From Paulinella micropora (lineage: Eukaryota > Cercozoa > Imbricatea > Euglyphida > Paulinellidae): a stretch of DNA of 64,000 bases. Under the pieces are notes generated by a model. The model did no database searches, was not told the origin of the DNA, and saw only the letters and a list, made by a program, of their open reading frames with translations. Of the stretch, positions 9,639 through 21,083 are shown one piece after another. Location: the NCBI GenBank assembly GCA_019918135.1, contig WBZZ01004130.1, positions 124,001-188,000 on the forward strand. The letters run 5' to 3'. The translations under genes and the position numbers were made by a program. Numbering within the stretch: the first letter of the stretch is position 1; each line of letters begins with the position of its first letter.

Positions 9639-12600
9639 TGGCAGACGTATTTGACGAATTAGAAGCAATAAGGGACCCGAAAGAAGATACCACAGACGTA
9701 GCAACCATCCCTGACGAAGATGCAACTGACGACATCGACGACCCGGAGCTCGACGACCCTGAACATGAAAACTATCTCTACCCACCCACCCTGGACTTCG
9801 CCAACGTACGCGAGTGGCAATACTACGTCAACAGGCATCCAGAGCTGGAATATTTGGAGTTCAAGAACATGGACGAATACAACAGATGGATGCAGGAGAC
9901 AATGGACTTAGAACGGACAGAGCAGCTCAAGCGCCCTATGGTCAACTATGTGCTAATGGCCGACGGCAATCCCCCTGACGTGGTCGACAGCGCATGCAAC
10001 CGATGGCTATTCCATGAGAAGGCGCCTATCGACCCCAAGTCTATCCGCGAAGAGAAACCGGCTTTCCTCAATAACATATCTGGTAAGCCGCTTCCGGTGA
10101 GGACGCGGGCTACTGCCACTCCGACGTGGCTCAATGGTTATGGTCAATCGGTTAAACAGTCATTTCCCAACTCACTCATATCACCGTCATTACCATTCAA
10201 CCTTGTTCCCACCCCACGCCTTGACCATGACATGCACAAAACAATCATCCATCAAAATGGTCAAGTATTCATCTATGACAAGCCCATAACACTTGACAAG
10301 AAGAACATACTAGCAAGGGGGAGGCTCAATTCACACTTGCTATACGAGTTAGATAAGCCAGGAATGACACCACTTGACCCTCATCAAAGATATATACCAT
10401 ACAGGTACAAGCAGAGAGAACAACTGTCACTGGCTGCAACCATCGACAACCTACCAGACCTTGCATTATGGTCAGTCAATCCTCTCCCATCACATGTACC
10501 GTACGATCCAATGATCCTACACAGAGCTCTGATGCATGCAAACCCACTCATAATGAACGAGTTTGCAAAGAGCGTAGGCAGACGCATCGCTGGCAAAGAT
10601 TGGATGCGTCTGGTACGTGCATGTCATGGATGCAATAGGGGCAAACCTAACAAACCCCCTATGTACAGAGGTAACTATCTAGACCTAGAATATAAGCAAG
10701 GTGAAGCACTCAACATAGATTTCAGCGGCCCATTCCCCGTAATGTCAAGATACGGTAACTACTACAGAGGGGGAGTGACATGTTCTCGCTCTAAGTTTGC
10801 TTGTGACCTCTACACACCTACCCGCGAAGCTAAGCTTTACATGCCACATTTAACACGCATATTTGCTTTCTTTGAACGACAGTCAGGCAACAAACTAAAG
10901 CAGATAAGAGCAGATGGCGAGTTTGTCTCTAAAGTACTAAAAGACTATACAGACAAACACGGCATCATCCTCAAAACCACCACACGTAACGAGCCTAACA
11001 TGAACCCCTTTGCTGAAAGAATGAATAGGACAGACGACATACGCGCACTAGCAGCACAGTTAGATGCAGGCCTGCCTAACACATTTTGGGAGGACACACA
11101 TAAAGCGACACTAGCCATACGAATGGTCACGCCCCTTTGCAGAGGTAAGGACAAAGGCAAATCCCCTTGGGAATTGCTTATGGGCCAAAAACCTGTGCAA
11201 TCGTTCGTGCAACCTTTCGGATGCCTCGCCTGGGTGAAAATGGAAACGACGAAAGCACAGCCTGTCGCCGTGCCAGGTACTCTCATTGGCTACAACATAT
11301 TTCGTCGAGTCTATAAAATCCTCATTCACGACACCAAACAGACAGCCACAGTAGAAAAACGTAATGTTCGTTTCGATACAATGACTCGTGGCTACACATG
11401 CAAAATACCTGCACGACCTTGGCAACCACTACTAATGTCGCACAACATAACATCCTCCACCTCGCCTCCTACCACTAGCATACCATCTACCCAGTCATTC
11501 CAGTGGAAAAACGAGGACCAACTGCCACAATTTCAGGACTCCAACACACCCAGTGGCTGGTGGCCAACAAACCAACTGCCACATTCCTCACAAAACACAC
11601 TCGACACACTGGACGATGACACGACAACCCCACACACCACCAAGGCCACTTCAAGTCTTTACGTGCAACCAAGCCCATATTTTGGCTCACTCCATCCCCC
11701 ACCAAATGCATTTGCTCCCACTCCAGCAACAACGGTTGCACGAGAGAAAAAGACGAACACAGCACCTCGGCAAACGACACAACACAACAGAGCAACATCA
11801 AACCCAGCCCAACACTCCTCATCTGCACCACAATTCCCTCTACCAGATAGATGGAGTAGTAACAAGGGCATACCACAAACATGGGATGGTGCTGCAATAA
11901 CTTCAACAAACATAGTTGCTGGGCCCAGGCTTAGGAAACAAACACCAGCAGACCACCCCACTCATACCGCACACATTATTGTTGCTCATGAGTTTGAGGA
12001 GGAGGAAGAGGAGGCCTTAGGACATGACAGCTATTGTTTGTTCACAAGAGTGTTACATATCCCACAGAAAACCATAAAGTCACACCCTCAGGTACATGCT
12101 GCTCAACTAGCCGAGTTACAAGGTTTGTTCGAATGCAAAGCACTGCAATGGGTACCTCGAGCCGCAGCAATAACAGCGAATGTACCTCCTGTCCATACAA
12201 CATTTGTTGATGCCATAAAGACAGATGAGTCTACAGGTCAGGAGAAATACAAATCGCGACTAGTAGCTTTAGGAAATAGGATGAAAGAATACATTCATTA
12301 CAATCCATATGAATGCTCTTCCCCCACCGCCCAACCAATGTTTCTTTTGCTACTAGTATCTTATGCTGCATTCAATGACCTCATGATCTCTCACCTCGAC
12401 TTTTCACAAGCCTATTCCCATGCAGATATGAAGGACATTGCCTTCGCCTTTCCGCCTAAGGGGTACGAAAACAAAAGCGACCCTTCAATGATTCTATTGT
12501 TGAAGAAAGCACTGTACGGAACCCGCCAGGCAGGGCGAAGGTGGTTTGACCATGTGTCTACTAATGTGAGAAGTATAGGATATAAACAGTCAACATTAGA

Positions 12601-13627
12601 CCCATGCATTTTCTTCCTACCTTCAGTCACAGGCAGACAGAAACTACCCCCCTATCTACTCCTTCGCACTGATGACTTGCTCGTGTTTCATAATACCAAA
12701 GACGAGCACAATGCCCTGTTCACCAAACTGAAACATTCATTTAGAGTGAAGGACCTAGGACAAGTCAAATCATTTTGTGGCTTGCAGTTTGTTAGGACTT
12801 CAGAGGGCATAGTCATACATCAGCATGAATACATTAAGGGCATGCTTAGGGATTTCAACTTCCAAGAAGCCAAGCCAGTCGCTACCCCTACAGCGACGAC
12901 TGACCCTCCCCCAGCCAGCAAAGAAGCTATGCTTCGGCGTTTCTCGCTCCCTCGCTTGCTTGGCGCCCTTCTCTGGCCTGCGACTCAGACTCAACCGGCC
13001 ATCACCTACGCGGTCAACCACGCGGCGGTACTCGCATCAAAGAAGCCTGACGTGGCGTACTCAGCAATAGCTCGCATCCTCAGATTTCTGCGAACACCTA
13101 GAGGGATTTTCTTCCCATTTCGGACCCGCAGCTTCGAGCTTATATCGTATTCCGATGCCAACTTGGGCGCATGTGAGTACACGCGACGATCAAGAACCGG
13201 CCAACTGCACATGACGACTGGGCCCATCGCATGGAGTTCGAAGCGCCAACCCACAGTCGCACTATCGACTCAGGATGCTGAAACGATCGCCAACTCAACG
13301 ACATGCCGAACAGCAATCGCGATATTGCATATGTGCAAGGACGTTGGAATTCCGTTGCCGACGCCATCAACTATCAATAACGACAACCGGGGGGCGGTCC
13401 TGAACGCAACGAACGGCATGGCCACTGATCGCACACGCCACTTAGCACTCAAACACCATTACGTGGTAGAACGAGTAGGGGCTGGCGAAGTGATCGTACG
13501 ACACGTTTCGACGAAGGACAATCTGGCGGACATGCTGACGAAGTCACTACCGACGCCACGTTTCTTGAAACTAGTCGCACAGTTTACGGTGTTGCTCAAG
13601 GACGCTTTACCGCAGTTTGAGGTTTAA
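9638..13627 (+). CDS. pol: Copia Pol polyprotein (protease, integrase, reverse transcriptase, RNase H)
   Basis: This open frame of 1,329 codons starts at an ATG that overlaps the gag stop (TAATG at 9636-9640), suggesting reinitiation rather than frameshifting. The aspartic protease motif is DSA near residue 117. The integrase has D361, D426 and E460 (NIDFSGP, RADGEF, FAERMN) after a His/Cys zinc region (CHGCNRGK). The reverse transcriptase has HLDFSQAY and a TDD box (LLLRTDDLLV, residues 1012-1013) where YVDD is usual. RNase H has SDANLG, DAETIA and NDNRGA. All catalytic residues appear present, so the enzyme set looks functional. It acts in virus-like particles and in the nucleus at integration. 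Confidence 0.95.
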   Translation: MADVFDELEAIRDPKEDTTDVATIPDEDATDDIDDPELDDPEHENYLYPPTLDFANVREWQYYVNRHPELEYLEFKNMDEYNRWMQETMDLERTEQLKRPMVNYVLMADGNPPDVVDSACNRWLFHEKAPIDPKSIREEKPAFLNNISGKPLPVRTRATATPTWLNGYGQSVKQSFPNSLISPSLPFNLVPTPRLDHDMHKTIIHQNGQVFIYDKPITLDKKNILARGRLNSHLLYELDKPGMTPLDPHQRYIPYRYKQREQLSLAATIDNLPDLALWSVNPLPSHVPYDPMILHRALMHANPLIMNEFAKSVGRRIAGKDWMRLVRACHGCNRGKPNKPPMYRGNYLDLEYKQGEALNIDFSGPFPVMSRYGNYYRGGVTCSRSKFACDLYTPTREAKLYMPHLTRIFAFFERQSGNKLKQIRADGEFVSKVLKDYTDKHGIILKTTTRNEPNMNPFAERMNRTDDIRALAAQLDAGLPNTFWEDTHKATLAIRMVTPLCRGKDKGKSPWELLMGQKPVQSFVQPFGCLAWVKMETTKAQPVAVPGTLIGYNIFRRVYKILIHDTKQTATVEKRNVRFDTMTRGYTCKIPARPWQPLLMSHNITSSTSPPTTSIPSTQSFQWKNEDQLPQFQDSNTPSGWWPTNQLPHSSQNTLDTLDDDTTTPHTTKATSSLYVQPSPYFGSLHPPPNAFAPTPATTVAREKKTNTAPRQTTQHNRATSNPAQHSSSAPQFPLPDRWSSNKGIPQTWDGAAITSTNIVAGPRLRKQTPADHPTHTAHIIVAHEFEEEEEEALGHDSYCLFTRVLHIPQKTIKSHPQVHAAQLAELQGLFECKALQWVPRAAAITANVPPVHTTFVDAIKTDESTGQEKYKSRLVALGNRMKEYIHYNPYECSSPTAQPMFLLLLVSYAAFNDLMISHLDFSQAYSHADMKDIAFAFPPKGYENKSDPSMILLLKKALYGTRQAGRRWFDHVSTNVRSIGYKQSTLDPCIFFLPSVTGRQKLPPYLLLRTDDLLVFHNTKDEHNALFTKLKHSFRVKDLGQVKSFCGLQFVRTSEGIVIHQHEYIKGMLRDFNFQEAKPVATPTATTDPPPASKEAMLRRFSLPRLLGALLWPATQTQPAITYAVNHAAVLASKKPDVAYSAIARILRFLRTPRGIFFPFRTRSFELISYSDANLGACEYTRRSRTGQLHMTTGPIAWSSKRQPTVALSTQDAETIANSTTCRTAIAILHMCKDVGIPLPTPSTINNDNRGAVLNATNGMATDRTRHLALKHHYVVERVGAGEVIVRHVSTKDNLADMLTKSLPTPRFLKLVAQFTVLLKDALPQFEV

Positions 13628-13860
13628 TGCCTCTAGCTTTTACAGACACTTAGGATGAATTTATTCAACAGACTTGCTACACCGCTGCAAGGACCTGCAT
13701 CCTTTGATGCTTACGAATTATTTTTTGTCATTTTTAGTGTTAATGCAACATTAACATGTATCATACTTCATCATCATGAATCGCTAGTTTACATATAGTT
13801 TCATATGGCCAATCATGTTAGTAACTTAAAGATAATATACATATACATATATGTTATGCC

Positions 13861-13867
13861 GAGGGAG
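13861..13867 (+). promoter_or_regulatory. Polypurine tract
   Basis: GAGGGAG directly abuts the right LTR, the expected place for the plus-strand primer of reverse transcription. Confidence 0.7.
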
Positions 13868-14263
13868 AGTAAGCAATAATATTTACTAAATATATTGTTA
13901 CCTTTTATGGTCAATTTCACGACATAACATTTATATTTGACCGGATCATATTTATTACCATTTTCATATTTCGTATCATAATTATTATTCGTTACGTTGA
14001 TATTACCGTTATTCACAATTAGTTGCCAGTTAGTATAGATTGGCCCATACTGAATCATCACTTGAATTTCTGACCACAAGATCAGTATATAAATTGGTGG
14101 TATTTATTTCACTATAAATTTATGGTAAATTAGATTGAGTTTCAGTCATTGGTTTCTAACAATTGATTAAATTCATTATTGTTCCTTCAACCTTTGATCA
14201 AAGTGCCTCAGCGCAAACGATTATTCAAGTATCCGGAGACTAATATCTACTAGTGTACTTACT
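13868..14263 (+). repeat. Right LTR (396 bp)
   Basis: Same length and ends as the left LTR, with four substitutions. One changes the gag ATG context (AATG to AATA), so this copy lacks the gag start codon. Confidence 0.95.
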
Positions 14264-14268
14264 AGCCA
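14264..14268. repeat. Right 5-bp target-site duplication of copia element (AGCCA)
   Basis: This is the matching copy of 5907-5911. Confidence 0.9.
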
Positions 14269-17200
14269 TAAAGAATTGTCTCTCCAGTAAAGTGCCATAA
14301 GACCCACAGTTGCACAACAGAATGTACTTGCTGGCCGAGTCCCTGGTTAGGCACTTGCCGCTGGCTTGCAAAGTGACCGGGAAGGGAGGTGAAGTGCTGG
14401 GAGTAATGGAAGGGCTGACGCTGCTGGTCGGGGTCCGTGATGGGGTAGGGCTTAGGCTGATACTCGCTGAGGTCGTCAGGGTGATGGTCGTCGAGCTGCT
14501 CGGTGTGACCGACGGCGTGGCCGAAGCTGAAGGCGTGCGAGACTGCGTAATCGAACTCGTGGGGCTTGCGGAAGTCGTGGGCGTGCGAGATGGCGTGACC
14601 GAGCTAGTTGGCGTCACGGATGTCGTGGGTGTCACGGACGGCGTCACGGACGTCGTGACCGACCTAGTTGGCGTCATGGACGGTGACAGCGAAATGGTTG
14701 GCGTCGCGGACGGCGTCGGGTTCTGCGTCAGCAGGTACAGCGCGGTCCCGCTGCTGCTGCACGGCAGCACCGCAACCTCTGCCGTGCTGCCGCCGATGCC
14801 GACGCAGCCGCCTGAATTCGCCAGCTGGTACAGCGGGCCGCCAAACATGGCCGACACGTTGCGCGAGCCAGCGAGTGCTACCTGTACCAGCTCGAACCAC
14901 TCGCTCGAGCTATTAGCTGCTGTGGTCGTGACGGTTTTGCTGTTGCCGTACCACTTGTTGCTGTTAACTCCGTAGTTGGCAAAGACGACTGAGTACCGCA
15001 GGCGGTCCGCGTCGGACAGAAGTGTACACCACTGCGCCTGGCGGCTATCAGCGTCTAGCCCGCCGCGCGGGTCCAGCGCAATAGACGCCAGGGTCGTGGC
15101 CACGGGGCCGGTAGGCCCGAGCCACAGCAGCTCCTCGCCGCTGGCCAGCAGCCGAGACACGACCAGGTTCACGTAGCCCTGCGTCGTCTCGTACACCAGC
15201 GGCCGCGGTGTCACCGACACTCACGCTGGTGTCACCGACACGGACGGCGTGCGCGACGCAGTGACCGAAGTGGTCAGTGAAATGGACGCCGTGATCGACG
15301 TAGTGACCGAAGTGGACGGTGTCACCGAGGCCCTGGTATCGTACGGCGCGAACGCGGCCTGTTTGTAGCTCACTAACGCAGCATAGTTCGAGAGGACGTA
15401 CCTCCCCGGAGGAACAATATAACCGCAGCAAAACAAACTGATGGTGAGGCGTGGCGACTGAAAGCACGACAGCTCCCCTCCGGAGCCAATGGCTAGCCGC
15501 GCGCTTAGCGGCGAGAAACGCTCTGTGAAATCCAGTGCCATGGCGACCGCGTCATCGTTCTCATCATCACAGAAGCCGCTCTTGGGCCGCAGCTGGTACC
15601 GCAGGTAGTCGGGGCTGGCGCCGTCGCCGCTCCAGAACACGCCCACGCCGTTACCCCCGTTGGCGAAGAGGAAGGGAGCCTTGATTGCGTCGGAGTCGTA
15701 GATCGAGGGGCAGTTCTGCAGGTCGACGTCGATCGTGCTGCCGTTGCGCACCGCGCGCAGGCAGAGGGCTTGGTACTTGAGCATGGCACTGTAAGCCGGC
15801 ACGGTGGCTGCCAACGGCGGGGCTCTAAAGTCTGAGACCACGGGGAACGAAGCTACCGTTAGCTGCAGGGCGTACTCAGGGGCGCGCGCCCACGTCAGGT
15901 CGCGCTGCAGCCACACGTCAAAGCTCGCGCCGCAGGGCTGCGTCAGGCGCAGGCGGCCCTGGTCCAGCGTCAGCCCGCCGCTGAAGGTGTACGCATTCTG
16001 GCAGGCGGTGCACGGGGCACCAATCGTCATAAACAGCGCCTGCCTTTCTTCCGGCATTTCGTAGTTGCATCTGAGGCACGTTAGACAGCTTCCCATTGGC
16101 CTGGGTCGACCAGCAGTCAGGGAACTGCGCAGAAAAATTGGTGATATGGTACCAGATCTCGTTGGGACTGGCGGTTAGCCCACCGCCGCAGTCTACGTAC
16201 TGGAGACGCTGCAGAGACTGGCCCAGGCAGTAGCCCATGCGGTCCAGCAGCACGAGCGACGGCGGGGGGCTGCGGCTGGGCGTGAGGCTGCTTGACAAAC
16301 TAGTGCTGCCGCTGGCGGACGACGTAGGGCTTACTCCAGGCGAGGTCAGCGTCACGAGGCACTCTTCGCCGCACGCGTTTGCCGGCACCCAGCCCACGCG
16401 CGGCCGCAGCACGTGGTCGAGCCCGCAGCCGGTGAGGCGCAGCAAGAATGCGCCGGGCCGCACCTCCAGCGCGGTGACCTGCTGCAGCCCGTCTTGGCGG
16501 TCCAGCGGCGAAAGAGCAAATGAGAAGTTCTGGGCCCGCGCGGACAACGGCAGCAGGTCGCAGCCGAGCGCCAAAGCGGCGGCCAGCGCATAGGCAAAGC
16601 GGCCGGAGCCGTAGGACGGCCATTCCACGCGAGAGTTGTGCAGCGTGACCGCCATGTCCAGCTGCTCGGATAACGTGCCGCATCACCCCACGTGACTGTC
16701 TCCGTGCGGAGACAGCCGCCGCCTTCGCCGCGCACGACCGCGGCCGGGGGCCGCAGCGAAGGCGAAGGCGAGGGCGAGCGCGACGATGCAGGGGAGCCGG
16801 AGGAAGAAGCGCTGGTCGTGGCCGACAGGGTCAGGGACGCGGATACGGACGGCGTGTCGGTCTGGAACAGGTAGGGAATCGAGGTGGTAAGAGAGGCACG
16901 GCCGGTAAGCGACTCGCTGAAGGCCCACTGCTCGCCCGCAGAAGACGGAGCCCTGATATAAAGGGTCTTGACCTGGCAATTGTTATAAATATCGCAGTCT
17001 TGGCAAAGGTTGTAGATCCGGCCGCTGCTCCAGACATTCTGGCGCGAGACGGTGTTGTATCGTGGCAGTGTAGAATCACACCCCAACCACGAGAAGCAGT
17101 CGACCACGCAGCCCGGCACGGACAGGTGCAGACACTGCTGCAAATAGTTCGACGGGTCGGCCGGGCCCAGCAGCTGTTCAGTGTTATACCCCATGGCGCA

Positions 17201-17795
17201 TCTGCGCGCGGCTCCCGTGCTCGACGGGCACTCCTCCCACGTGAAAGTAGCAGCGCACATGCACAAGTTCGAGTGCCTAAAAATGTACGCGGGAACAAGG
17301 CTGGGGAACCGGCTGGGCGTTTGCGTGGGCGTTCTCGTCACGGTCTTGGACGGACTCTCCGAGACGGTCTGCGTGCGCGACCGCGTTTTCGACGGCGACA
17401 TCGAGCGGCTGGGCGTACGCGACGGCGACGGCCTCACGTCCACCGGGTGGGCGTGCAGCGCGCGCGTCCGCGCCGACAGGTGGCACACCGTGTCCGACAA
17501 ACGCTCCTCGCAGCGCTTGCCCACGTAGCCGTCGTCGCACTGGCAGCTGGGTCTGGCTCAAGTCGAGGCTTTCGTTCGGTCCAAGCCCTTGCACCGCAAC
17601 GGTCAAGAAGTTGGTGGCGGGGAGACGGGCTAACAGCTCTTGGGGGCAAGACCACGTGTAATTCGCGCCATCCGAGATGGAAATGGCAGTAGCTGGACTC
17701 TGCGGGGTCGACTGCGTCAATGCGGGGGGCACTGTCGCGTGCGGGTCGGTTCGTTGGCGCTTGGTGGCAGGCGGTAGTGGCGCTTGTTCTGACAT
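14264..17795 (-). pseudogene. Modular Ser/Thr/Pro-rich surface-type protein, main part, broken
   Basis: One long gene is inferred, read from about 17795 to the copia junction and finishing at 5637. Frame changes lie near 17570, 16670 and 16090, and an in-frame TGA lies at 15223-15221 between two SVSVTP repeats. Visible parts in order: a basic N-terminus (KRQRTDP), an EGF-like Cys motif (CQCDDGYVGKRCEE), then Cys-containing modules joined by linkers of SVTPS/TPTTS-type repeats. At least two modules start alike (GYCLGQSLQRLQYVDC and GKCLTRDSASKYILLC), reminiscent of, but not proven to be, ricin-type lectin units. Such linkers usually carry O-glycans, so a virion fibre or surface adhesin is inferred. 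No clear signal peptide is seen, so the first ~75 codons may belong to another gene. Confidence 0.65.
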
Positions 17796-18331
17796 TCGGT
17801 TGCTTAGCCCCTGCTTGGCAGAGGGAAGGGGTAACGCAGTGGAGGCCAAAGGACTGCTTTTTTGTGTGCAGGTGTGTGCTGAGAGGGGGGGGGGGGAGTG
17901 TGTTAGCCCCGCGAACCTGCTTGCGGCCCTCCCACCCCCACCCCGGTGTGCCACGCCTCGTGCGGCCCCCTCTCCCCCTCTCCCCAAAGAGAGAAAAGGG
18001 GGGGGGGCCGCGCAAAATGTCACACCCCCCGCCGATTAACAAACAAAAAACACATCCCCCCCCCGCCCAAAAGAGAGAAAAAGGGGGGGGGGCCGCGCAA
18101 AAAATGTCACATCTGTGCGCACTTGCCTCCTCGCTGATTCAGGGCGAGGGGGAGGGGGGGGGGGGGAAATCATTTGCAACCTTTTTTTAATATTCTGTAC
18201 AATTTTTTACAACTAGAATTGGCGGACTGGACTGTAAAAAAACCAGTTGTTCCGTTTTAAAAAAAAGGGGGGGGGGGCTGGGAGAACGCATCTGGCTTGA
18301 CAAAGGATCGAGTGCTGAGCGATTTCTTTTT
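17796..18331. other. Divergent spacer with G/C homopolymers
   Basis: The spacer holds repeated purine blocks with G8-G13 runs (17884-17897, 17998-18011, 18078-18092, 18149-18167, 18269-18279). Two near-copies of AAAGAGAGAAAA(A)GGGGGG occur about 85 bases apart near 17986 and 18070. No gene is supported. Confidence 0.45.
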
Positions 18332-19249
18332 GTGTGGCAGCAACTGCTGCCAATATACGAGGATTTTCGCAGAACTTACTCAAACCTGAATGAGCGCTAC
18401 GCAGCACAAGGACAAGAAACAGAAAATAAACGAGGCCAACAGCCCAGACACGACAACAACGCCTTTGGATTACCACTGGACCTTTGGCCAGAAGTCCTGG
18501 CCCTTCTAGAGCTACAAGACATCCTCGTGTTTGCCAGTGTCTCCCAAAGTATCTACGCGCATTTCACCCAAAATAGCCTGATCTGGCACAAGCTAGATTT
18601 TACGCAAGGATTTAAGGATTGGCAAAGCCCGTACCAGCCAGCGAAAGATATCCTTCTGCGTTGGGGTAAGGTCTGGAGCAAAGCAAAAGTTAGGTTCGGC
18701 TTTCTCCACCTGTACGGGTTCAAACACCTTGGAATCGTCAGAGGTATGCGTTTCAAGGAGCTAGACCTCAGGTTATCTGGGAGAATAATTGATCAAGTGT
18801 TCGCGACGCGGAATAATCAAGAGAGGTTAAACAAGTTACAAATCCTGGGCAGCCTGTGCGTTGACAGAATTCTTATTACTGAAAGCGCCCTACAACTTGA
18901 ATACTGGCCCCGAGGTATTTCAGAGTTAGGACTGCATGTCCTGAATGACCTGGCCAGGTTCAATACGGATAAGCTACAATTACCTCCACTGCCAACGCTG
19001 CGTTTAGTTTGGGTGGCAATATTTGATACCGACGGACTTGTCCTGGATCACCTGATTGAACAGCTCCTAACCCTGCCGCTAGAACTGGAAAAGCTGTCGC
19101 TGTATTTTACAGACATAAGCCCCGTGCAGATACAAAGGCTCTTTACCCGCTACCGCCACCTTCGGTTGGAATTAGGGTTTCCTCGAGATCACCGCGCCTA
19201 TCCAAACCCGGCGGCAAACGCTGGTTTCATGGGAGGCGCCGCGCTCTAA
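18332..19249 (+). CDS. F-box domain protein
   Basis: The frame is open for 305 residues with an F-box near residues 46-93 (LPLDLWPEVLALLELQDILV, then a WHKL tail). Leucine-rich, LRR-like segments follow. F-box proteins bring substrates to SCF ubiquitin ligases, and giant viruses use them against host proteins. The first codon here is GTG. There is no in-frame ATG upstream before a poly-G/poly-A block, so the true N-terminus may lie across a frame change or be lost. The body has no breaks. Two more F-box genes follow within 5 kb. Confidence 0.7.
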   Translation: MWQQLLPIYEDFRRTYSNLNERYAAQGQETENKRGQQPRHDNNAFGLPLDLWPEVLALLELQDILVFASVSQSIYAHFTQNSLIWHKLDFTQGFKDWQSPYQPAKDILLRWGKVWSKAKVRFGFLHLYGFKHLGIVRGMRFKELDLRLSGRIIDQVFATRNNQERLNKLQILGSLCVDRILITESALQLEYWPRGISELGLHVLNDLARFNTDKLQLPPLPTLRLVWVAIFDTDGLVLDHLIEQLLTLPLELEKLSLYFTDISPVQIQRLFTRYRHLRLELGFPRDHRAYPNPAANAGFMGGAAL

Positions 19250-19505
19250 GTTTTCAGGGAAGGCAGAAGGGGGGGGGGGGGCGGCCCCTTGCCCCCGACC
19301 CCCCAAAAAAGAAATGTTTGTACAACCCAAAAAATGTCCCTTTTTTTTTACTAAAGAAATCATCAAATGACCAAAAAAAAACTTTGAAATTTGTCGCTAC
19401 CCTTCGCCGGATTCTGAAAGGAAAAAAGATAACTACTAGTATATCTTCTTTTAATAACTAGATGATGATGCCGGCCCCTCCCCCTTCACTTTTGCTTTAT
19501 TTTTT

Positions 19506-21083
19506 TCAGGCGGGCAGCCACACACTGCGGCACCGGCGGCCCCCCGCGCAAATTCGCACCAGCGAGGGCGAGCCGAGGCAGCCGGCCGTGTCCACTGTGT
19601 TCCGGCGGCCGGTCGTGACGGTCGTGGCGGGCGGCAGCCTGCGCAGCCCCAGCCGCCGCAGCTGCAACACAGCGGGCGCCGTCGCGTCGAGGTTGACGAA
19701 CAGTTCGTCGGTGACGTCGAGGTTTGTGTGACGTAAACCAAATTCAGACGACGAGGTTCGCAGCTCCAGCCTGCCGACCGTAACGCTGCCACGGACAATC
19801 TCGCGCTCCCAGCCGGGTGGTAAGTGGATGACCAGGTGCGAGACCTGACATTTGTCCAGCGTCAACGGCGGGGAGCCGAGCGTGTATTGCAGCGACAAAT
19901 GTAAGGGCGACCAAGTTTCACTCAACCAGACGATTTGCGGGCAACACACCAGCGCGAGCGACGCCAGCCGCGACCCCAACGACAGCGGCCTGTTGGCAGT
20001 GCTGGCTAAAACCGAGCAGTAGCCCAACAGCAACTGCTCGAGCACGAGCAAGTGCTGGAATTTGTGTAAGGACTGGCAGTACAGCGCGCACAGCGAGCCG
20101 ACCGCCACGCCCGCGGTCCACCAGCTTGAGCGACGCCAGCAGGCCCGACGAAGACCGCACCCGCAGCCCGCTGACGTACGGGGCCCGCTCCAGCGCCAGT
20201 TCCACCCCCTGCGTGTTGTGGGACCAGACGCACAGCGTGGTGCCCAGGCTCCAGTGGCAGCCGACAACTGCCAGCGAGCGCACGGGCGCCGCGAGCTCGA
20301 CCCAGGCCAGCGGCGTTCCAAATACCGACACCGAGCTTCTGCCGGCGTGCCAGGCCAGCTTGCGCAGGGTCCTGACGTTTCTCACGACGACGTGCAGCAA
20401 CCGCGGCGTCCCCTCCCCGGCCACCGTGAGCTCGCGCAGCACAGTCGCAGCCTCGCGGCCGCGCGCGGGCTGCAGGGTGATCGTGTCCGGGCTGGCGGCG
20501 CGCGCCAGGGCAGGGTTTTCGAGCCGCAGCACGCACACCTGCAGATCCAGCACAGACATCGCGTCGTCCTCGTCCGAAGCTGGCAGGTCCCGGATTGTGA
20601 AGGCGCGCAGCGACAAACGCCCGGTCGTTTCACGGCGCACTAGCCGGCCGAACGGAGCCGCCGAAATCGTAAGTCTCTCCTCGTGCAAGCCGCGGTGGTC
20701 CAGCACGGTGAGCAGCGTCTGGTCCTGCAGGTGCCGGAGTGCCAGGCAACACGCTACCAGGTTGACAGCGCTGTACACGCGCCGGCACGCAACCCGTGGG
20801 CTGAGAGCAGCGAGCGGCGCGCACCGGAAGACAGCGGGGCTGTTCCAGAACGCACTTTTGTGGCGCAGGCCGCTCGTCGGCGCCAGCACCTTGACGAGGA
20901 CCCCCAGCCTGCCATAGTGGTCGGGCTGCTGCAGCAGCTCGGCCAAGAAACAGTGCCAGCGCTTCTCTAGCCGCAGCCTCTCGCACAGGCGTTGGTGTTG
21001 AACCCCTTGGCACTGGCGCCGAGGGCTGCGACGTCGCTGGCTGGCAGAAAAGGCAGGAGCAATTCTATCACGCGTGGCAACAT
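19506..21083 (-). pseudogene. F-box / leucine-rich protein, broken by two frame changes
   Basis: The likely start is the ATG at 21083, which opens with an F-box (MLPRVIELLLPFLPASDVAA). The coding signal leaves that frame near 20990-21010 and resumes in another frame (LCERLRLEKRWHCFLAELL). It runs to about 20120, then shifts again (WTAGVAVGSLCALYC) and ends at 19506. The remainder is Leu/Val-rich with LRR-like spacing. The joined length is about 520 residues, in line with neighbouring F-box/LRR genes. Neither shift sits at a long homopolymer, which favours true decay over base-calling error. Confidence 0.55.

Larger units (their letters stand above)
5912..14263 (+). mobile_element. Ty1/copia-like LTR retrotransposon, complete
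   Basis: This is an 8,352-bp element with two 396-bp LTRs, 5-bp target duplications, a polypurine tract before the right LTR, a long gag-type region and a pol frame ordered protease, integrase, reverse transcriptase, RNase H. That order defines Ty1/copia (Pseudoviridae-type) elements. The LTRs differ at four positions, so insertion is relatively recent. It lies opposite to, and interrupts, the minus-strand surface-type gene. Gag carries a frame change and an in-frame TAG, whereas pol is open throughout. Confidence 0.95.
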
